Assembly (NCBI RefSeq): GCF_016427605.1
Contig: NZ_JAELXQ010000020.1
Coordinates: 1-64,000, forward strand
Direction: 5' to 3'
Origin: Ochrobactrum sp. Q0168
GTDB lineage: Bacteria; Pseudomonadota; Alphaproteobacteria; Rhizobiales; Rhizobiaceae
Length of the DNA: 64,000 bases
Shown: positions 18,300 to 26,683 of the stretch, in pieces
How the letters are laid out: every line of letters starts with the position of its first letter
How positions within the stretch are numbered: position 1 is the stretch's first letter
The notes under the pieces: model-generated
Seen by the model: the letters and a program-made list of their open reading frames with translations, nothing else
Told to the model about the DNA's origin: nothing
The model's database searches: none
Position numbers and translations under genes: made by a program

Positions 18300-19306
18300 C
18301 AGCTAAGCCGTCTGTGCCCGAGAAAGCTGCAGTGGCTGACCAACAGAAGTTGAAACGCTTCTTACTGCGCGATGCTGGTGTTTTTCTAGCTCTTCTATTG
18401 ATCACACTGGTATTTTCCTTCACCGCGCCTTATTTCGCCACGCCGGGCAACGCGTTGAAGATATTCGTCCAGATCGCCATCAATACGGTTCTTGCAGCGG
18501 GTATGACTTTCGTCATCTTGACCGGCGGCATTGATCTATCCGTTGGCTCGGTGCTGGCGCTTTGCACGGTGATCGGCGCGCTCATCATGACATCAGGTCT
18601 GGAACCCGGGTTGTCGATACCGCTTGCCGCGCTGGCTTGCATCGCAGTTGGAGGACTTTGCGGTTACATAAACGGAAAAGTGTCGACGTTCTGGAAGATA
18701 CCATCCTTCATTGTCACGCTTGGCATGTTGAACATTGCCGCTGGCGCGGCGCGGGTGGTGTCCAACAATTCAACCATTACCGGACTGCCACAGGGCTTCG
18801 TCGATTTCGGTAACCTGATTATCGGCGGTTTTCTGCCCTCGATCTTTCTGGTGGCAGTGGCGGTCATTTTTGTGGGCTGGTTCATCCTGCGATTTACCGT
18901 TTTCGGGCGCATGATCTACGCTGTTGGGGCCAATGATGAGGCCGTCCGTCTATCGGGGCATAATCCCGACACGTATAAAATTGCTGTTTTTGTCATTTCG
19001 GGCGTCACCGCCGGTATCGCCGCAATCGTCTATCTGTTGCGTTTGAATATTGGCAGCCCGATCGCCGGTATCGGCTATGAACTGAATGCGATTGCGGCAG
19101 TCATTATTGGTGGGACGAGCCTTTTTGGGGGGAAGGGCTCCATCGTCGGTACGCTCGCAGGCGCGTGTATTCTACAAGTTCTGGCGACGGGCCTGCAATT
19201 GCTTGGCATCGGCGATAATTACAAGCCGATCATCATCGGTGCGGTGATCATACTTGCTGTGATTGTCGATACCTATCGCGAAAGACTGCTGCGGCGCATC
19301 CATTGA
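18296..19306 (+). CDS. CUT2 sugar ABC transporter permease (RbsC-like)
   Basis: Encodes 336 residues, hydrophobic throughout with about eight to ten membrane segments. The family's conserved text is present: MTFVILTGGIDLSVGSVLAL, FIVTLGMLNIAAG, RMIYAVGANDEAVRLSGHN and ELNAIAAVIIGGTSLFGGKG. It forms the membrane channel, probably as a dimer. Translationally coupled to the ATPase gene by a four-base overlap and last in its operon. Confidence 0.92.
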   Translation: MTAKPSVPEKAAVADQQKLKRFLLRDAGVFLALLLITLVFSFTAPYFATPGNALKIFVQIAINTVLAAGMTFVILTGGIDLSVGSVLALCTVIGALIMTSGLEPGLSIPLAALACIAVGGLCGYINGKVSTFWKIPSFIVTLGMLNIAAGAARVVSNNSTITGLPQGFVDFGNLIIGGFLPSIFLVAVAVIFVGWFILRFTVFGRMIYAVGANDEAVRLSGHNPDTYKIAVFVISGVTAGIAAIVYLLRLNIGSPIAGIGYELNAIAAVIIGGTSLFGGKGSIVGTLAGACILQVLATGLQLLGIGDNYKPIIIGAVIILAVIVDTYRERLLRRIH

Positions 19307-19353
19307 TACGCCGCCCAACGCGGCAAGAAACCTATCCGCGAAAAGGAAGAGCT

Positions 19354-19377
19354 GGCGCCCGCTCAAGGGTGGGCGCC
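19354..19377. terminator. Stem-loop between convergent permease and LtrA genes
   Basis: Arms GGCGCCC and GGGCGCC with a ten-base loop lie at the 3' end of the LtrA gene, 47 bases after the permease stop. On the minus strand it is followed by a T-rich run (CTTCCTTTTC). It could end transcription in either direction; support is structural only. Confidence 0.35.
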
Positions 19378-20550
19378 GCCTTCATTTAACGAAATCGGGC
19401 TCTTCGTCCGGCTTTCCCATAAGCCGATACCGAAAAGAACCGTGGTTGTGAGCCATCCAAGCGTTAGAAGATCGGCACTCTGAGCGAAAAGCGCAATGAG
19501 AGCCATCAAAACGACACCCCCGAGATGGGAAAGGGGGAGGCGACCATAAACGACATATTTATAGATCGAACTGCCGATCAGATAGATAGCGGGGCCGACG
19601 GCGATGACGACAATTTGCGCCAGACTGGCATGGCCGGCGGGATGCTCCATGGCAAGATCGTTACCCACCGCACTAACGATGATACCGAATATCAGTATGG
19701 CGTGAACGTAGTGGAAATAGGCGCCGATCTTCCCAGGATCACGGGCATGCGTGATGCGGGCCGTTGCATCCTTGCCGGATGTGCCGAAATAGAGCCACCA
19801 CATGGCAATCGTGCCGAGGAAAGTCGCGAGCATGGCGGACAGTTCAGCGGCGTTCCAGTTTTCTGCGCCTGCAAGCGTGGCTCCCGTCGCCAGCAGACTT
19901 TCACCCAGCGCCACGATTACAAAGAGCTGACAACGCTCGGCGAGATGCCCGCCTTCAATCGTCCAATCGCTGACGCGTGAGCGACCCATTCCCGGCAAGG
20001 CAAATCCGATCATGGGTGAAACATATTCGCAAAGCACTGCCACGATCCAAAGTGCGAGCCTCGCCTCGCCTTCTGCAAAGGCTCCGCCGATCCAGAAGCA
20101 GGCTGAAATCGCAAGCCAACCCAGCATGCGGCGATAATTGGCCGCCAGCGGGTGATCACTCCCCAATTGCCACACGATAAACCCTGTTCGCCCCAGTTGC
20201 ATCGTGACATAGCACCCGGCGAATATCAGACCGCCTTCGCCAAAAGCGTCAGGGATCGAGGCTGCCATGACCAACGCCAGCGCCATGCAGACGAACAGAA
20301 CAAAGCGTAATTTTGGCTGTTCGGGATTAAACCAGTTGGTGACCCAGCAAGTATATTGCCAGCCGAGCCAAACCGCGAACCATAGCACGAGTGTTTCAAG
20401 CGCGCTCCACGCAGTCAGATGATGAAGCAGCGTATGGCTGAGCTGCGTGACTGCGAAAACATAAACGAGATCGAAGAAGAGCTCTTCATAGGTAACATGC
20501 GCGTGATGACCGTCTCGCAGCCGCAAGAGGGGATGAACTAATTGGCTCAT
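19363..20550 (-). CDS. LtrA family (low temperature requirement A) membrane protein
   Basis: Encodes 395 residues, almost entirely membrane segments (about ten to twelve). The N terminus carries the family's hallmark YEELFFDLVYVFAVTQLSH, followed by LWFAVWLGWQYTCWVTNWF and, centrally, HLAERCQLFVIVALGESLLATG. The family is named for a Listeria locus needed for growth in the cold, but its biochemical role is unknown. AAGGA lies eight bases before the ATG at 20550. It appears monocistronic and convergent with the sugar permease gene. Confidence 0.88.
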   Translation of the reverse strand: MSQLVHPLLRLRDGHHAHVTYEELFFDLVYVFAVTQLSHTLLHHLTAWSALETLVLWFAVWLGWQYTCWVTNWFNPEQPKLRFVLFVCMALALVMAASIPDAFGEGGLIFAGCYVTMQLGRTGFIVWQLGSDHPLAANYRRMLGWLAISACFWIGGAFAEGEARLALWIVAVLCEYVSPMIGFALPGMGRSRVSDWTIEGGHLAERCQLFVIVALGESLLATGATLAGAENWNAAELSAMLATFLGTIAMWWLYFGTSGKDATARITHARDPGKIGAYFHYVHAILIFGIIVSAVGNDLAMEHPAGHASLAQIVVIAVGPAIYLIGSSIYKYVVYGRLPLSHLGGVVLMALIALFAQSADLLTLGWLTTTVLFGIGLWESRTKSPISLNEGGAHP

Positions 20551-21118
20551 GGATTAATCCTTGGTGTGAAGAGCATCAGATAATAAGTGCCGAAAGCTTG
20601 CGGACAATGGGAAGAATCGTCGGCGGGCCTCCTTGAGAAGTACTGGGATGCTGATTCTGGAACTGATCATGCGCCGTCGGTCGGAGGGTCCTCCTCATCA
20701 AATCTGGCCGAAGACGAGAAAAATGCGAGGTGAGCAATCTCATTGCTGTTTACCGTCAATAGAGACAAGACCGTCTTCTACTCTTTGAAAACGGTGCCGG
20801 AACGCTCGACCTTATCTCAGCTTGTACAGAGCTGGAATACTTAAGACAGTGCTTATCAGATGATGATACGGTTACATAACCGCCAAACGGGTGTATCGGC
20901 AGGCCTGTTCGAGTAGCATATGGGATCGAGGGGATAAGCAGCGACGTGGATAAGCAAACGGTTGCCAATGCACCGCTGGAGCCAAAGCGAGAAGAATCCT
21001 AAAACCATGCAGTGTTTTTCCGATACGAATGGCTTCAGGCATTCGTCGCGCAAATAGACATACCCGTCTGCCTTCATCGGGTCGCACCCATGCCCAGTTT
21101 AATGAGCCGGTCGAATTG
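20551..21118. other. Intergenic region, no gene supported
   Basis: About 570 bases between the LtrA gene and the end of the RuBisCO-like gene. Short minus-strand frames at 20850-21138 read RRVCLFARRMPEAIRIGKTL and similar, but have no ribosome site and no recognised family. They may be a decayed gene fragment. Confidence 0.35.
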
Positions 21119-22234
21119 TCACTGCGTTGCTGCAACAAGCCGTCTGCAGGCGCTGACTAGGTCAGGTTCCGATAGCAAAGCGCCTCCAACGAGATACATG
21201 ACATCGTTGCCGTAGACCTCGCGCATTTCCGGGATGCGAGCGAAAGTCATGCCCCCACCGGGTGCCGCGACGATGGCCTCTGGACCGCCCATATCGACGG
21301 CGCAGGCTTTTGCAATCGACAGGCATTCTTCGCGTGTAAAGCCGAAGCGGCCACCGAAATTTGGATAGACCACTGCGTCGGCACCCATCAGGCGGTGCAA
21401 CGTGCCAAAAAAGGCGCGGTGCGAGAAGCCACAATCGGGTGAGACGACATTGGCACCGGAAAAGGCGGGATGCGAGACGATTGGCAAGGAAAAGTCCGGA
21501 TCTGCCGCAAGGGTACGCACGACGTCGTAGCCTGCGAGCGCCGGAGCGATCATGATCCCACCCGCGCCCCATTCTTGAGCCTGTTTTGCTCGCTCTATGA
21601 TGGCAGTTGCCGGGCCTGTGATGTTGGGAACGAAGCTCGTGCGACCGCCGCTCTTCACATTCGCCTCGCCAACGGATTCGACGCAGGCCTTCAGCCGCTC
21701 CTCAAAGGGTGCACTCTTCTGGTTGACGAGGCCGTGATCGTCCTTGACAAAATGCATGCCGCCCAGCGCAAAATCATGAGCGAGACGGGCAAGAGTTACG
21801 GTTGAAAGACCGACCGGCTTGATGGCCGACATCAGCAATGGCTGTTGACCGACACCGGCCCGGGCCCGCAATCCATTGATGCCGTGGCGCGGTCCCTTGC
21901 ATAGATCGAGCAAACCCGGCGACAAGCCAATGTCTTCTACCTTGATGCCCGGCTTGATGGAGCTGTTGCCGAAGACGATGTTGAGGAACTGCAGGAAGTC
22001 CCCGCCGACATCATCTTCCGAATAGGAGATTGCGGCGAGAAATCCCGGCCTGCCTTCAGGGGCCCTATTAAGGCTTTCCAGTCGACCGAGTATCTCGTCT
22101 TCAACATAACCTTTCGGCACGACGTTGCGCGGGATTTCCACGGTCTGTTCCAGTGCGATTTCAAGCGCCCGCGCGCGGGCTTCCATTTCGTCAGCAGCGC
22201 GCAATAAATAGGTGACCGTAAAGCGCGCCGCCAT
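21119..22234 (-). CDS. RuBisCO-like protein (form IV), probable sugar-phosphate isomerase
   Basis: Encodes 371 residues, short for RuBisCO and close to the Rhodospirillum-type methylthioribulose-1-phosphate isomerase. The fold is clear: IKPVGLS at K139, then GGMHFVKDDH with the carbamylation-type K164, D165 and D166. H167 replaces the metal-binding Glu of true RuBisCO; SHPAFSG and a phosphate-binding PGGGMTF follow. The loop-6 lysine is absent (VVYPNFGGRFGF), so CO2 fixation is not expected. It is last in the mtnK-mtnA-transketolase operon and overlaps the previous gene by one base. A 1,3-isomerisation of a 5-substituted ribulose 1-phosphate is the likeliest role. An alternative is the transcarboxylase/hydrolase role of RuBisCO-like proteins in apiose breakdown. 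Confidence 0.85.
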   Translation of the reverse strand: MAARFTVTYLLRAADEMEARARALEIALEQTVEIPRNVVPKGYVEDEILGRLESLNRAPEGRPGFLAAISYSEDDVGGDFLQFLNIVFGNSSIKPGIKVEDIGLSPGLLDLCKGPRHGINGLRARAGVGQQPLLMSAIKPVGLSTVTLARLAHDFALGGMHFVKDDHGLVNQKSAPFEERLKACVESVGEANVKSGGRTSFVPNITGPATAIIERAKQAQEWGAGGIMIAPALAGYDVVRTLAADPDFSLPIVSHPAFSGANVVSPDCGFSHRAFFGTLHRLMGADAVVYPNFGGRFGFTREECLSIAKACAVDMGGPEAIVAAPGGGMTFARIPEMREVYGNDVMYLVGGALLSEPDLVSACRRLVAATQ

Positions 22235-23235
22235 CAGAGGGCCTCGGCCTTTTGTGCGGAATGCACATGATCGAGCCGAATTTCTGCCAACTCTTCTTGG
22301 CCGATGGCGAGCTTCTTGCCGACAAGCCCTTCAATTGCCGAAACCAGCGCCCCCGCATCGAGACCATACTTCTTCATGAGATATGGCTTCGAAGCGCCAT
22401 GGGCAAAAGTGTCGTTAAGACCGAGACGCTTTAGGCGGATGCCCAGCCCCTCTTCTGCGAGGATTTCTGCGACCAGAGATCCGAGTCCGCCGACGATGGT
22501 GTGATTTTCCAGCGTGACGATGCCTTTTTTACCGCGTGCGGCTTTCAGAAGGCCATCCCTATCGAATGGCTTCAGTGTCGAGGCGTGAAGATGGTGTATG
22601 CCGACACCACGCGCGGCGATCGGACCAGTGGCCCGCAGCGCTTCTTCGGTACATACGCCGGAAGAGACGACGAGAATGTCTTCACCTTCCGAAAGCGTAC
22701 GCAGTTTGTTGAACACAAAGGGCGTCGAAAATAGACGCGGCACTTCCCCGCGCAGGATACGCACATAGACCGGGCCGTCAATGCTATCGGCGACTTCCAG
22801 CACGGTCTCGACTTCCGTCGCATCGCCGGTTTCAAGGATCGTCATATTCGGTACCGCGCGCAATACGGCAATATCTTCGATTGCCTGATGCGTTATGCCG
22901 CCCGGCGTTGTGATACCGGGAAGGAACCCCATCAGCCGGACCTTGCGGTTGGAATAGGCGATCGAGTTGATCAGCTGGTCATAGGGACGGCGATAGAGAA
23001 ATACCGAGAAGGTATGAATGAAAGGCCGGTAACCCTGCATGGCGAGGCCGCCAGCAAAGGACAACATGTTCTGTTCGGCCATGCCAAGAGTGAGAAACTG
23101 CTCTGGATGCCGGTCGCGAAAACCGTCGACCTCGCAGGACGAGGTGAGGTCAGCCGAAAGGCACAAAACTTCCGGACGCGCGGTTGCGAAGGCTTCGAAA
23201 GCCGTGGCATAGGGGCGGTTGACGATTTCGACCAT
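22234..23235 (-). CDS. Transketolase-like protein, C-terminal (pyrimidine-binding) subunit
   Basis: Encodes 333 residues covering the pyrimidine-binding and C-terminal domains of transketolase or 1-deoxyxylulose-5-phosphate synthase-type enzymes. The Glu that activates thiamine diphosphate sits in LGMAEQNMLSFAGGLA. The C-terminal domain has LVVSSGVCTEEAL and TLENHTIVGGLGSLV. It must pair with the N-terminal subunit encoded two bases upstream to form a complete active site. Split transketolases are known in sugar catabolic clusters, for example apulose-4-phosphate transketolase. Here it sits between mtnA and a RuBisCO-like gene, so a 1-substituted xylulose 5-phosphate is a reasonable but unproved substrate. 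Confidence 0.85.
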   Translation of the reverse strand: MVEIVNRPYATAFEAFATARPEVLCLSADLTSSCEVDGFRDRHPEQFLTLGMAEQNMLSFAGGLAMQGYRPFIHTFSVFLYRRPYDQLINSIAYSNRKVRLMGFLPGITTPGGITHQAIEDIAVLRAVPNMTILETGDATEVETVLEVADSIDGPVYVRILRGEVPRLFSTPFVFNKLRTLSEGEDILVVSSGVCTEEALRATGPIAARGVGIHHLHASTLKPFDRDGLLKAARGKKGIVTLENHTIVGGLGSLVAEILAEEGLGIRLKRLGLNDTFAHGASKPYLMKKYGLDAGALVSAIEGLVGKKLAIGQEELAEIRLDHVHSAQKAEAL

Positions 23236-23237
23236 GG

Positions 23238-24173
23238 TCAGGCCCCTTCCATCGCAGTGAGATCGATGCCGAGTTCGGCGGCAAGTGCCGTCTGCATTTC
23301 CAGCCTCTCTTCCGCGCTTTTGAATCGGACATAGTGCAGGCGCGGGAAACGCTTCTTCAGGAAATCCATGCCCTGGTAAGGCGAAGTGTTGGCGAGGATG
23401 ACGAGAGGCTTGCCAGCCTCTGCGCTTTCAGCGGCATCACGCAGCGCACCCAGATCATGGCCATCCGCCGAACGGCAGGTGACGCCGAACGATGCGACAC
23501 GGGTCGCGAGATCGCCGAGGTCAAGTACGGAAGACATGGCGCCGTCGCATTGTTGGTGGTTCACGTCGACGATGACGCGGATGTTGTCGATCTTATGATA
23601 GCTCATTGCCGCGAGACATTCCCAGGTCTGGCCTTCCTGGAATTCGCCGTCGGACATATAGACCCAGACTTTGCCGGGTTCCTTTTTCCGCAGTCGCGCC
23701 CAGGCGACGCCAGACGCCATGGAAAGTCCCTGCGCCAGCGAACCGGTGGTCACTTCCATGCCGGGGCTATGCTCTGCGCCGATCATTTCGACCGAGCCAC
23801 CGTCCTTGTTGAAGTGGTCGAGTGCATGTTCGTCCATCCGCCCCGTCTCGATCAGCGCGGAATAGATGACCAGTGCATAATGGGCGGGCGAAATGAAGAA
23901 GCGGTCGAAGCTCGAACCGACGGGCCCATGATATCCGGCACCCGTGAAGGCATCCGGATTGTGGGCCGAGGGTACGCCACGGAAAGGCAACGGCACTTTC
24001 GGTAGGGTCGGTTCGCCGAGTGTCAACAGCTCATTATAGAGCAGCGCAAGGCTTTCGGCGGCGGAACAGGCCTGGCTCAGATAGCCGCCATTATTCTTCA
24101 TTGTATGGAAGAAGACGCGTCGACGAATACCGAGTGCAATATCCTCGGTGGATTTTTGGTTGGTCAAAGCCAT
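23238..24173 (-). CDS. Transketolase-like protein, N-terminal (pyrophosphate-binding) subunit
   Basis: Encodes 311 residues corresponding to the thiamine-diphosphate phosphate-binding half of transketolase. It shows the cofactor motif SDGEFQEGQTWE...VDVN, an early substrate-site stretch (FFISPAHYALVIYSAL), and a conserved H in EHSPGMEVTTGSLAQGLSMA. It lies four bases after mtnA and two bases before the C-terminal subunit gene, so the two should be made in equal amounts. Together they would transfer a two-carbon unit or cleave a ketose phosphate. The pair is far too short for a normal single-chain transketolase (about 650 residues) but adds up to it. Confidence 0.86.
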   Translation of the reverse strand: MALTNQKSTEDIALGIRRRVFFHTMKNNGGYLSQACSAAESLALLYNELLTLGEPTLPKVPLPFRGVPSAHNPDAFTGAGYHGPVGSSFDRFFISPAHYALVIYSALIETGRMDEHALDHFNKDGGSVEMIGAEHSPGMEVTTGSLAQGLSMASGVAWARLRKKEPGKVWVYMSDGEFQEGQTWECLAAMSYHKIDNIRVIVDVNHQQCDGAMSSVLDLGDLATRVASFGVTCRSADGHDLGALRDAAESAEAGKPLVILANTSPYQGMDFLKKRFPRLHYVRFKSAEERLEMQTALAAELGIDLTAMEGA

Positions 24174-24177
24174 CGTC

Positions 24178-25272
24178 TCAGCTCCTTTCCGGGAAGAGCG
24201 CTTTCAGGCCTTCGGGTGATGGCGTCGCGATGCCACGCTCCGTGATGAGACCCGTAATAAGGCGCGCGGGCGTGACGTCGAAAGCGGGATTGGCTGCGGG
24301 GCTACCTTCCGGCGAGATGCGGACGCTCGCAATGGAGCCATCGGCTGCGCGGCCCTGGACGAAGCTCACTTCGTCGGCTGTCCGCTCCTCGATGGGGATT
24401 TCCTTGACGCCGTCATGCACCGTCCAGTCGATGGTCGGTGAGGGGAGCGCGACATAGAAGGGTACGTCGTTGTCACGCGCTGCAAGCGCCTTCAGGTAGG
24501 TGCCGATCTTGTTGCAGACATCGCCGTTTGCCGTGGTGCGATCCGTGCCGACGATCACCATGTCGATATCGCCGTGCTGCATCAGATGCCCTCCGGCATT
24601 GTCGACGATCAGTGTGTGTGGCACGCCATGGCCGTTCATTTCCCAGGCCGTCAGATAAGCGCCCTGATTGCGTGGACGCGTCTCATCGACATAGACGTGG
24701 ACCGGGATTCCTTCCTCGACGGCCATATAGATCGGTGCGGTCGCAGTGCCATAATCGACGGTAGCAAGCCAGCCAGCGTTGCAATGAGTAAGGATGCGCA
24801 CGGGCTCTCCCGGCTTCTTCTTTGCGGCAATCTTGCGGATGACATCGAGGCCGTTCGCGCCGATTGCGCGATTGAGCTCGACATCTTCATCGGCGATCTC
24901 GGCTGCGCGCTTATAAGCAGCATCCGCACGTTCAGCTTCTGGTAAAGGGCGCAGAAATTCACGCATTGCATTCAGCGCCCAGCGCAGGTTGATGGCGGTC
25001 GGGCGCGTCTCGTTGAGCTCTTCCCAGACGGCATCGAGATGTGCGTTGGATGAATCTTTCGCCATGGCGATGGCGACGCCATAGGCAGCCGTGACACCGA
25101 TCAGTGGCGCGCCACGCACCCACATGTCGCGGATAGCGTCGGCCACATCGGCGACGGTTTTCAGCGTTACCACACGGAACTCATGCGGCAGCCAGCGCTG
25201 GTCAATAATGTCAACAGAGCGACCGTCTTCGTTCAGCCAGATCGTATGGTAGTGGCGTTCTCCGACTTTCAC
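24178..25272 (-). CDS. mtnA: S-methyl-5-thioribose-1-phosphate isomerase
   Basis: Encodes 364 residues, full length for MtnA. Family motifs include [16 protein letters not shown], catalytic Cys in [29 protein letters not shown], the catalytic Asp in [13 protein letters not shown], and [12 protein letters not shown]. MtnA opens 5-methylthioribose 1-phosphate to the ribulose 1-phosphate; family members also accept 5-deoxyribose 1-phosphate. The start overlaps the mtnK stop by four bases, so the two are translationally coupled, kinase first. The later methionine salvage genes mtnB, mtnC, mtnD and mtnE do not follow, which points to a different fate for the ketose phosphate. Confidence 0.93.
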   Translation of the reverse strand: MKVGERHYHTIWLNEDGRSVDIIDQRWLPHEFRVVTLKTVADVADAIRDMWVRGAPLIGVTAAYGVAIAMAKDSSNAHLDAVWEELNETRPTAINLRWALNAMREFLRPLPEAERADAAYKRAAEIADEDVELNRAIGANGLDVIRKIAAKKKPGEPVRILTHCNAGWLATVDYGTATAPIYMAVEEGIPVHVYVDETRPRNQGAYLTAWEMNGHGVPHTLIVDNAGGHLMQHGDIDMVIVGTDRTTANGDVCNKIGTYLKALAARDNDVPFYVALPSPTIDWTVHDGVKEIPIEERTADEVSFVQGRAADGSIASVRISPEGSPAANPAFDVTPARLITGLITERGIATPSPEGLKALFPERS

Positions 25273-26540
25273 GCAAGGATCTCCTTTTCAAGCCGCTCCA
25301 CTGTCTCCCGGATATCCCGAAGACTATGGATGCGTTGCCGGTTGACGGCGAGGTGACGCCCGAACTTCAACGCCTTGCTCTCGCAAGAGGCGCGGCGGTC
25401 GGGGTCGGTGATGGTTTCGAAATCGGCATTGTGAGCAAGGCCCAGGATGCGGCGGTGGGTTTCGATACCGGCAAACCCAAGCATTTCGTGCCATATCTCA
25501 TTAATGACGATGTTGAGCGCCTGTTCGGCGGCAAGCGGGTCTTGGCGATCTTCGAAAAGACTTGCCTGATAGAGGATACCCTTCCGCTCGGTCCGCCACA
25601 GATCGGCGAATTCGACGCGGAACGTTTCCCAAAGCGTGTCGATCGTATCCAGCAGATAAGCGCGCATACTGTCGCGAGCGCCGGGGGCGGTCTCATGACC
25701 GGCCTGGGAAAAATAGCTCATCCAGAAATTGGCGATCAGCATACCGACGTCGAAGCTGATCGGACCGTAAAAGGCAAATTCAGGATCAATGACACGCGTC
25801 TCGTCGTCGGTCACCATGACCGAACCGGTATGCAGATCACCATGGCAGAGTGTCTCAGCCTTGGCGCAGAAGAGGTGCTTCAACCGCTGCGCTTCAACCT
25901 TGAGTTCGCGGTCTGCACGCAGTTCCGCTACGATTGGATTGAGTTGCGGCGTGGTGTGGTGATTGAGCTTGGCCTCGAAATATGGATCGGAGAAGACAAG
26001 GTTTTCCGTGATATCGCAAAGCTCGACATTGTCGGAGAACAGGGCGACATCCGCCTTCTTTTCGCGCGTCGCCATGGAAAGATCGGAACCACGGAAGAGG
26101 GTACGAGCAACGAATAGGCCGAGATCACGACCGATCTTGGGAAGCTCGCGACCGTCGATCAATGCGCGGCGCAAAATGATGTGCGGCGTTAGAAACTCCA
26201 TGACGATGACGGCCTGCGCTTCGTCAAAGAACAGGATTTCCGGCACCATGCCAGGATCACGTGCGCCCTGACGCTTGAGCGCATGATATTCAAAAAATGA
26301 GCGCTTCAGTGGAAGCGGCCAGCTTTCGCCGACGAGGCGCACATAGGGCAACGCCTGCTTGACGATCACGGCCCCGGTCTCGCCCGTGACGATGAAGACG
26401 AGATTGAGGTTACCGTCGCCGACTTCTCTGATGGTCCAGCGCGACGAATCGCTTCCGACCTTCTCTTTGAGGGCGGCATTGCCCCCAAGTCGAACCGGCA
26501 ATGTATCTGTACTCAGCGCCTCGAAGACGTGGCTGTCCAT
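25269..26540 (-). CDS. mtnK: S-methyl-5-thioribose kinase
   Basis: Encodes 423 residues from the ATG at 26540, chosen because AGGAGGAGAG lies just before it; an in-frame ATG at 26585 would add 15 residues and has no such site. It has the aminoglycoside-kinase-like fold of Mtn[20 protein letters not shown] for ATP, catalytic [13 protein letters not shown] and metal-binding [11 protein letters not shown]. It phosphorylates C1 of free 5-methylthioribose (possibly 5-deoxyribose). No mtnN or mtnP nucleosidase gene is nearby, so the free sugar is probably imported by the divergent transporter. It is first in the operon, under the inverted operator pair at 26612-26650. Confidence 0.93.
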   Translation of the reverse strand: MDSHVFEALSTDTLPVRLGGNAALKEKVGSDSSRWTIREVGDGNLNLVFIVTGETGAVIVKQALPYVRLVGESWPLPLKRSFFEYHALKRQGARDPGMVPEILFFDEAQAVIVMEFLTPHIILRRALIDGRELPKIGRDLGLFVARTLFRGSDLSMATREKKADVALFSDNVELCDITENLVFSDPYFEAKLNHHTTPQLNPIVAELRADRELKVEAQRLKHLFCAKAETLCHGDLHTGSVMVTDDETRVIDPEFAFYGPISFDVGMLIANFWMSYFSQAGHETAPGARDSMRAYLLDTIDTLWETFRVEFADLWRTERKGILYQASLFEDRQDPLAAEQALNIVINEIWHEMLGFAGIETHRRILGLAHNADFETITDPDRRASCESKALKFGRHLAVNRQRIHSLRDIRETVERLEKEILA

Positions 26541-26611
26541 ATTGCTCTCCTCCTGCGCATGGCCGCCTCCACCATGCGTCTCCATGCCGTCTTTCCGACA
26601 GCTAAGGCATC

Positions 26612-26650
26612 ATTCTGTCAAATGTCAATGGCCTTGACATTTGATGGAAG
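26612..26650. promoter_or_regulatory. Inverted operator pair in the mtnK/ABC divergent promoter
   Basis: Two copies of an 18-bp motif face away from each other: ATTGACATTTGACAGAAT on the minus strand (26612-26629) and CTTGACATTTGATGGAAG on the plus strand (26633-26650). Their cores form a perfect inverted repeat, TCAAATGTCAA-5 bp-TTGACATTTGA (26618-26644). Each TTGACA can serve as a -35, with weak -10s 17 bp away (TTAGCT minus, TTAACG plus). The same motif occurs twice before the SorC-type regulator gene (33594-33630), so that regulator is the likely binder. Confidence 0.75.
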
Positions 26651-26683
26651 CCTATCTTAACGTGGCGTCATTGGGAGGAATTT

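Noticed and set aside
20850-21138. Minus-strand frames reading RRVCLFARRMPEAIRIGKTL and related text
   Set aside because: No ribosome site, overlaps the end of the RuBisCO-like gene, family not recognised; left as possible decayed sequence.
21119-22234. True carbon-fixing RuBisCO large subunit
   Set aside because: Key residues are replaced (Glu to His after KDD, loop-6 lysine absent), the length is short, and no small subunit or phosphoribulokinase gene is present.
24178-26540. Classical methionine salvage operon
   Set aside because: Only mtnK and mtnA are present; mtnB, mtnC, mtnD, mtnE and a nucleosidase gene are missing, and transketolase, RLP and sugar importer genes take their place.
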